NCBI RefSeq assembly: GCF_019038435.1
Contig: NZ_JAGPOX010000100.1
Span: 1-36,957, forward strand
DNA: 36,957 nucleotides
Reading direction: 5' to 3'
DNA from: Nocardia alni
Lineage (GTDB): Bacteria; Actinomycetota; Actinomycetes; Mycobacteriales; Mycobacteriaceae
Part shown: one piece after another, positions 32,641 to 36,957 of the stretch
Position numbering within the stretch: position 1 is the stretch's first letter
Layout: every line of letters begins with the position of its first letter
Translations under genes and position numbers: made by a program
The notes under the pieces: model-generated
The model's database searches: none
Told to the model about the DNA's origin: nothing
Seen by the model: the letters and a program-made list of their open reading frames with translations, nothing else

Positions 32641-33192
32641 TTATTCGCGTACGCGGGCCAGTCCGCGGCCCTCGAGTTCGCGAGACTGTGCAAGTCGCCT
32701 GGTCTCATCCGGCAAAGTCCTTACCGCTTCCGATGCAGGCTGCGCTTGGCCGACCTCCATGAGCATTCGCACGGCGGCCAGCTCCGGCGCGACGCCGATG
32801 CGGGAGAGGTGCTGCGCGAGGGCTGAACGGCGCTCGGTGGAGTCGTAACGGATGGGTGCGCGGGAGGAGGCTGCGGCCTGGGCGGCGCTTCGTGCTGTGC
32901 TGGCATGTTCGGAGAAGCTGTCCTTCTCCAGGGAGACGCCCTTTTCCAAGGGCGGCCTCTCCAACATGCGTGAGAGCTCGGAGTTGCGCGGATCTCGGGC
33001 CTTGGACTCCCGAGACTCCCGGAGCTGAAGTTCGCGGGCCTCCTTGATCCGCGATTCAGTTACCTTGACGCGGGCCTCGGCTTCCTTCTGCCCGCGTTCC
33101 CGGGTGCGCAGCGCGACCAAGGTCGCTAGCTGCAACATTTGCCTCATAATCGCGGCTGTTTCGCGACCGATGTCGTCGAGTTCCTCGGCCAT
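32641..33192 (-). CDS. Charged coiled-coil protein of unknown function
   Basis: A 183-residue, highly charged soluble protein. The first 75 residues are predicted mostly helical (RETAAIMRQMLQLATLVALRTRE followed by E/K/R repeats ending ELQLRESRESK), a likely coiled coil. A central polar region and a C-terminal helical segment with RRSALAQHLSRIGV follow. I recognise no family; similar short charged proteins occur next to conjugation genes, sometimes as relaxosome accessory factors, but that is only analogy. It reads towards the DUF4913 gene and has its own upstream AT-richer region. ATG 33192 has GGGGAGCAGG just upstream. Confidence 0.62.
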   Translation of the reverse strand: MAEELDDIGRETAAIMRQMLQLATLVALRTRERGQKEAEARVKVTESRIKEARELQLRESRESKARDPRNSELSRMLERPPLEKGVSLEKDSFSEHASTARSAAQAAASSRAPIRYDSTERRSALAQHLSRIGVAPELAAVRMLMEVGQAQPASEAVRTLPDETRRLAQSRELEGRGLARVRE

Positions 33193-33514
33193 GGCCTGCT
33201 CCCCGATGCTGCAGTGAGATCACTATGGATGATTGTGGTGCATCGTGACGGACAACGCCACAGGAACGGTGGTTCCAACGGCGGCATCCCACCCGCAACC
33301 TGGAGGCCGAACTGAGGAAGCGAGTGCGACTGCCCTGTGGGGCGACGAACTCACCGTCGTACTCCGTATCGCCAGTCTACCAGCCAAAATGCAGGGTTAC
33401 CTTAGTTGCTTGTACAGAAAGCATATAACGCGCATTTCCGGCGCATCCGCAAACCCGCCCAACTCGCAATAATGAGGATGCCCGAACGCGATCGGGGGAC
33501 GCACGCCCGACACG
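33193..33514. other. Gene-poor, AT-richer junction before the isomerase gene
   Basis: No credible gene; a 79-codon frame on the + strand (33233-33472) has poor third positions and no good start. The stretch 33360-33440 is the least GC-rich part of the window (for example TTACCTTAGTTGCTTGTACA). It likely holds the promoter of the coiled-coil gene and may be the right edge of the inserted block. I see no tRNA or clear attachment repeat. Confidence 0.4.
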
Positions 33515-33558
33515 CCCCGGCCGGAGCGAAACCAGCTTGCGGTCCGCTCCGGCCGGGG
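33515..33558 (-). terminator. Terminator of the isomerase gene
   Basis: Perfect 14-bp arms CCCCGGCCGGAGCG (33515-33528) and CGCTCCGGCCGGGG (33545-33558) with a 16-base loop, 9 bases past the isomerase stop on the minus strand. The structure is strong but without a T-run, as is usual in actinobacteria. Confidence 0.8.
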
Positions 33559-33567
33559 GACGACCGA

Positions 33568-34467
33568 TCAGCTCACCGTGACGGACTTGAAAGCCACCGG
33601 TAGGTTCGGTTTGCCACCGCCGGCCGAGGAGTCCATAGAGTGGTCGTCGCCGGCCTTGGCGATCTTGTCGAGCGTGGCCAGGCCGGGCTCGTCGATGGTG
33701 CCGAAGATGGTGTACTGCGGGGGCAGCTGGGAATCGCCGAACATCAGGAAGAACTGGCTGCCGTTGGTGCCGTTGCCGGACTGCGGGTCAGCCCCGGCGT
33801 TGGCCATCGCGATCACGCCGCGCTTGTACTCGACCGGGTTCTGCGCGTTGGGGTCGTCCTTGGCGTACTGGTCGGTCGGATACTCGTTGTCGAACTCGTA
33901 TCCCGGACCACCCTGCCCGCTGCCGGTCGGATCGCCGCACTGCAGCATCTTCAGGCCCTCGGTGCTCAGGCGGTGGCAGGGCGCGCCGTCGTAGAACTTC
34001 TGCTGGGCCAGGCTCACGAAGCTGTTCACCGTGCACGGCGATTCGCCCTGGTTCAGGCTCAGCCCGATCGGTCCCTGCGTGGTCTGGATCTGGACCTTGG
34101 TGGCGCCGGAGGTGGAGACCTGGGTCTTGTCCGGCTTGTGAATTCCGGGCTTGGCGGACTGCCCGCCGTCGCGGTAGGTGCAGCTCACCGTCGCGGGCAG
34201 CGGCTTCGGGGCCGGCGGGGCCGCGGCCTGCGGTGTGCTGGACAGTGAGGGGTCGGCGCTGGTCGTGGCCGCGGCCGAATTCTTGCTTTGATCGTCACCG
34301 CGCGTCAGGTAGTAGATACCGACGCCCGCCGCGACCACGATGACCACCCCGAGCACGGACCCGGCGATGGTGAGCTGCTTGCGCCGCCGGGCGCGCTCGG
34401 CCCGCCGGGCCATCTGCCGCTCCAGCTTGCGTTTGGCCGCTGCTCGTCGCTGTTCGTTACTCGGCAC
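33568..34467 (-). CDS. ppiB: Membrane-anchored cyclophilin-type peptidyl-prolyl isomerase
   Basis: A 299-residue protein that should catalyse proline cis-trans isomerisation outside the membrane. A basic cytoplasmic head (AAAKRKLERQMARRAERARRR region) and one helix at about residues 35-55 precede a disordered linker and a cyclophilin domain. The domain has FYDGAPCHRL, GVIAMANAG, GSQFFLMFGDS and YTIFGTID motifs. I chose GTG 34467 because GGGAGG lies 8 bases upstream and the protein then begins like the mycobacterial orthologue; ATG 34515 would add 16 residues. It is the gene that follows rel directly in mycobacteria, so it marks the right end of the accessory block. It is divergent from hisS. 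Confidence 0.9.
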   Translation of the reverse strand: MPSNEQRRAAAKRKLERQMARRAERARRRKQLTIAGSVLGVVIVVAAGVGIYYLTRGDDQSKNSAAATTSADPSLSSTPQAAAPPAPKPLPATVSCTYRDGGQSAKPGIHKPDKTQVSTSGATKVQIQTTQGPIGLSLNQGESPCTVNSFVSLAQQKFYDGAPCHRLSTEGLKMLQCGDPTGSGQGGPGYEFDNEYPTDQYAKDDPNAQNPVEYKRGVIAMANAGADPQSGNGTNGSQFFLMFGDSQLPPQYTIFGTIDEPGLATLDKIAKAGDDHSMDSSAGGGKPNLPVAFKSVTVS

Positions 34468-34616
34468 TCCTAGTACCTCCCGTGTAGGTCCGCGTTCGTC
34501 GCAAGAGTCTGCCATTTATTCCTGAGATAGCCCTATATATGGTCGGCGACGTCGAGTCGATCCCCATGGATAACCGGTTGGACTTGCCCGGGACGAGTAG
34601 GGGAGACTGGACGATC

Positions 34617-35891
34617 GTGACCAAGACCAGCAGCTTCACTGCCCCGAAGGGGATCCCGGATTACGTTCCGCCCGGCTCCGCGGAGTTCGTCGCCGTGCGT
34701 GACGCGCTCGTGCGTTCGGCGCGACTGGCTGGTTACGGGCATATCGAGCTGCCGATCTTCGAGGACACCGGGTTGTTCGCCCGGGGCGTCGGTGAGTCGA
34801 CCGATGTGGTGAGCAAGGAGATGTACACCTTCGCCGATCGTGGCGACCGCAGCGTCACGTTGCGTCCGGAGGGCACGGCCGGGGTGATGCGCGCGGTGAT
34901 CGAGCACGGTCTCGATCGCGGGCAGTTGCCGGTGAAGCTGTATTACACCGGGCCGTTCTTCCGCTACGAGCGGCCGCAGGCCGGGCGTTACCGCCAGTTG
35001 CAGCAGGTCGGCGTCGAGGCGATCGGCGTGGACGATCCGGCGCTGGACGCGGAGGTCATCGCGGTCGCCGACGCCGGGTTTCGTTCGCTCGGCCTCGACG
35101 GTTTCCGGCTGGAGATCACCTCGCTGGGCGACGACACCTGCCGCCCGCGGTATCGAGAACTGTTGCAGGAGTTCCTGTTCGCGCTCCCACTGGACGAGGA
35201 GACCAGGCGGCGTGCGGAGTTGAACCCGCTGCGCGTGCTGGACGACAAGCGTCCGGAGGTACGTGAGCTGACAGCCGACGCGCCGCTCATGCTCGACCAC
35301 CTCTCCGATTCGGCCAAGGTGCATTTCGAGCAGGTGCTGGGGCACCTGGACGCGCTGGGTGTGCCGTACACGGTCAATCCGCGCATGGTCCGCGGCCTGG
35401 ACTACTACACCAAGACCACGTTCGAATTCGTGCACGACGGTCTGGGTGCGCAGTCCGGCATCGGCGGCGGCGGCCGGTACGACGGGCTGATGGCTCAGTT
35501 GGGCGGGCAGCCGTTGTCGGGCATCGGTTTCGGGCTCGGCGTCGACCGTACGATGCTGGCGCTGGCGGCCGAGGGCAAGGCCGCCGCGGAGCCGGCCCGG
35601 GTGGACGTGTTCGGGGTGCCGCTGGGCGAGTCCGCGACCGCGCGTCTGGTCGTGCTGGCCGCGCGGCTGCGGGCCGCGGGCATCCGGGTGGACCTGGCCT
35701 ACGGTGGGCGCGGGGTTAAGGGCGCGATGAAGGCGGCCGACCGTTCCGGGGCGAAATACGCTCTGGTACTTGGTGATCGGGATCTGGCCGAGGGTGAGAT
35801 CGGCCTGAAGGACCTCGGCTCGGGCGATCAGCGGCAGATCCCGCTCGATGACGTCGTGGCGACTGTCTCGACGGCTCTCGCGCGGCAGTGA
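34617..35891 (+). CDS. hisS: Histidyl-tRNA synthetase
   Basis: Charges tRNA-His with histidine. The 424-residue class II synthetase has motif 1 near the start (DYVPPGSAEFVAVRDAL region), motif 2 (FFRYERPQAGRYRQLQQVGVEAIG near residues 113-137), the histidine-binding RGLDYYTKTTFEF, motif 3 (GIGFGLGVDRTMLAL) and a C-terminal anticodon-binding domain. GTG 34617 gives the usual family length; the longer frame from 34539 adds 26 unlikely residues. GGGGAG lies 11 bases upstream. In mycobacteria a glyoxalase II-like gene sits between the isomerase and hisS; it is absent here. Confidence 0.95.
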   Translation: MTKTSSFTAPKGIPDYVPPGSAEFVAVRDALVRSARLAGYGHIELPIFEDTGLFARGVGESTDVVSKEMYTFADRGDRSVTLRPEGTAGVMRAVIEHGLDRGQLPVKLYYTGPFFRYERPQAGRYRQLQQVGVEAIGVDDPALDAEVIAVADAGFRSLGLDGFRLEITSLGDDTCRPRYRELLQEFLFALPLDEETRRRAELNPLRVLDDKRPEVRELTADAPLMLDHLSDSAKVHFEQVLGHLDALGVPYTVNPRMVRGLDYYTKTTFEFVHDGLGAQSGIGGGGRYDGLMAQLGGQPLSGIGFGLGVDRTMLALAAEGKAAAEPARVDVFGVPLGESATARLVVLAARLRAAGIRVDLAYGGRGVKGAMKAADRSGAKYALVLGDRDLAEGEIGLKDLGSGDQRQIPLDDVVATVSTALARQ

Positions 35892-36101
35892 TAGTAGGCT
35901 CGGCGACCAGGTCTGGATCGGCGGAGCGAGGGGCTGTGGTCGGCGAGTTTTCCGTAGCGGGGCGGGTGCGGCCGGGATCCGAGGTGGGTCCTGGCCCGCC
36001 GAAACGAGTCGGGGGCAGTCCAACTCAGTGCGTTCGTCTCACATCCCCGGTCGCGCAAGGCGATTCGGTCAGGCGTTCGCGACCCCGCTACCCGGACGAA
36101 T

Positions 36102-36752
36102 GTGAACGTGACTGAACAATCGAATCCCGCAGGGGCCCAACGTGTCGGGCTCGACCTGATCGCGCCCGAGGTGTACACCCCGGTGCTGCGCCGGCTCACC
36201 CTGGTCGCCGCCGTGGTGGGCCTGATCGTGGCGCTGGTGCTCGCGTTCATGGTGATCTGGCCGGTCGCGGTGCTGGCCGGTGTGCTGTTCATGCTGCCTG
36301 CCGCGGTGTATGCGGCCTCGATCTACCGGCGTCGAATCTGGTTGGTGGGCAATGTCATCGAGGCCCGCACCCTGCTGGGCCGCCGCCGCGTCGACATCGC
36401 GGCCGCGGCCGGTGTGGAGATCCTGGTCTTCCCCGGCCGCCTGAGCCGAATTGTGCTGCGCGTCACCGCCGACCGCGGCCGCCAGATCGTCCCACTGGCC
36501 ATGTACACCGACGCGGGCGGCGGCCGCGAACTCCACATCCTGGGCCTGCGCAAACTCGCCGACGCCCTGGCAGCCTGCCCCCTGGCCGCCGCCCTCGCGG
36601 TTTCCGACATCCTGGTCGGCCAGCTCCGCGCCGAGGCCCGCGACGCAGGCCTGGGGGAGCGCCCGCTGTACCGCGCGGTGAAGCTGGTTCGCGCGAAGGA
36701 CACAGTCCAACCTGTCACCCTGACCGATACAGACATCGCCTCCCTCGGGTAG
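36102..36752 (+). CDS. Two-helix membrane protein, unknown function
   Basis: A 216-residue protein (214 if GTG 36108 is used). Two adjacent hydrophobic helices (about residues 33-75) are followed by a soluble domain of about 140 residues with alternating beta-like segments (RRRIWLVGNVIEARTLLG; LSRIVLRVTADRGRQIVPLAMYTD), like bacterial PH-type or DUF membrane proteins of actinobacteria. No named family is certain. It lies 210 bases after hisS on the same strand. Its last 30 codons belong to the first unit of a tandem repeat of about 141 bases that continues to the window end, and its stop TAG falls inside that unit. Confidence 0.7.
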   Translation: MNVTEQSNPAGAQRVGLDLIAPEVYTPVLRRLTLVAAVVGLIVALVLAFMVIWPVAVLAGVLFMLPAAVYAASIYRRRIWLVGNVIEARTLLGRRRVDIAAAAGVEILVFPGRLSRIVLRVTADRGRQIVPLAMYTDAGGGRELHILGLRKLADALAACPLAAALAVSDILVGQLRAEARDAGLGERPLYRAVKLVRAKDTVQPVTLTDTDIASLG

Positions 36753-36957
36753 ATCGAGGGTGGGCTGTCCTGGGAACCGGCCCGCGACCGGGGGTTGCCG
36801 GAGCGGCCTCTGTGTCGCGGTGAAGCTGACAGGGCGAAGGACACAGTCCGACCTGTCACCCTGACCGATACAGACATCGCCTCCCTCGCGTACATCAAGG
36901 GTGGGGTTGCCCTGGGGTCCAGCCCGTGACCGGGGTTGCCAGGGCGACCTCCCGTGT
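36661..36957 (+). repeat. Tandem repeat, unit about 141 bp, running off the window end
   Basis: Unit 1 (about 36661-36801) includes the 3' end of the membrane-protein gene; unit 2 (about 36802-36942) repeats it. The 57 bases from GACACAGTCC (36699 and 36840) differ at only a few positions, and the last 15 bases look like the start of a third unit. 141 is a multiple of three; the TAG stop of unit 1 is TAC in unit 2. Confidence 0.85.

Noticed and set aside
15668..33291. 11-bp match GCGGCATCCCA at 15668-15678 and 33281-33291 as attachment-site repeats
   Set aside because: Too short for a convincing att pair in GC-rich DNA, no tRNA or integrase nearby, and no extension of the match on either side.
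33233..33472. 79-codon plus-strand ORF upstream of the isomerase terminator
   Set aside because: Third-position composition is not coding-like, no ribosome-binding site, and it lies over the likely promoter of the coiled-coil gene.
1..36957. CRISPR array or tRNA/rRNA genes
   Set aside because: No short regularly spaced repeats and no recognisable tRNA or rRNA sequence were seen on reading; the only tandem repeat is the 141-bp one at the end.

Overview
The window is about 37 kb of high-GC DNA that reads as a Mycobacteriales actinobacterium, most likely Nocardia or a close relative. The evidence is the very high G+C at third codon positions, frequent GTG/TTG starts, four-base ATGA/GTGA gene overlaps, and the housekeeping order secD-secF-lipoprotein-apt-rel ... 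ppiase-hisS, which matches the mycobacterial/nocardial chromosome. The first ten bases look like leftover Nextera transposon-end adapter, and the far end runs into a tandem repeat, so this is probably a whole assembly contig rather than an arbitrary cut.

Left part (1-10.8 kb): conserved chromosome. It holds the 3' part of secD, then secF, a family 5 solute-binding lipoprotein gene, apt, a small secreted protein, a two-helix membrane protein, an F420-type nitroreductase under a probable repressor operator pair, an ABC-F ATPase, and the bifunctional (p)ppGpp synthetase/hydrolase rel behind a candidate ECF-sigma promoter.

Middle part (10.8-33.5 kb): accessory DNA between rel and the peptidyl-prolyl isomerase gene. 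First comes a compact three-gene cassette resembling the Bacillus SdpABC toxin-maturation system: a 66-residue peptide ending in a C-x6-C segment, an HTTM (SdpB-like) membrane protein fused to an alpha/beta-hydrolase domain whose nucleophile serine is replaced by glycine, and an SdpA/DUF5819-like protein. Next are an SDR oxidoreductase gene behind a textbook MerR-type promoter and an oppositely oriented DMT permease. From 16.4 to 31.7 kb a single-strand, mostly overlapping gene train encodes a type IV secretion-like machine: two P-loop proteins with deviant Walker A motifs, two paralogous small pilin/VirB2-sized proteins, a VirB6/TrbL-like channel protein, an SCO6880-family protein, a VirB4-like ATPase, a transposase-OrfA-like HTH protein, a three-domain cell-wall hydrolase (M23, lytic transglycosylase, degenerate NlpC/P60), an NTF2/VirB8-like lipoprotein and a VirD4/TraG-type coupling ATPase. 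No relaxase, integrase or replication gene is visible. A tandem DUF4913 gene and a convergent coiled-coil gene close the block.

Right part (33.5-37 kb): chromosome resumes with a membrane-anchored cyclophilin-type isomerase, divergent hisS and a membrane protein whose 3' end is tandemly repeated.

The most interesting parts are the SDP-like peptide cassette and the relaxase-less secretion locus with its pseudo-enzymatic parts. All functional calls are from reading the translated sequence; no database search was run.
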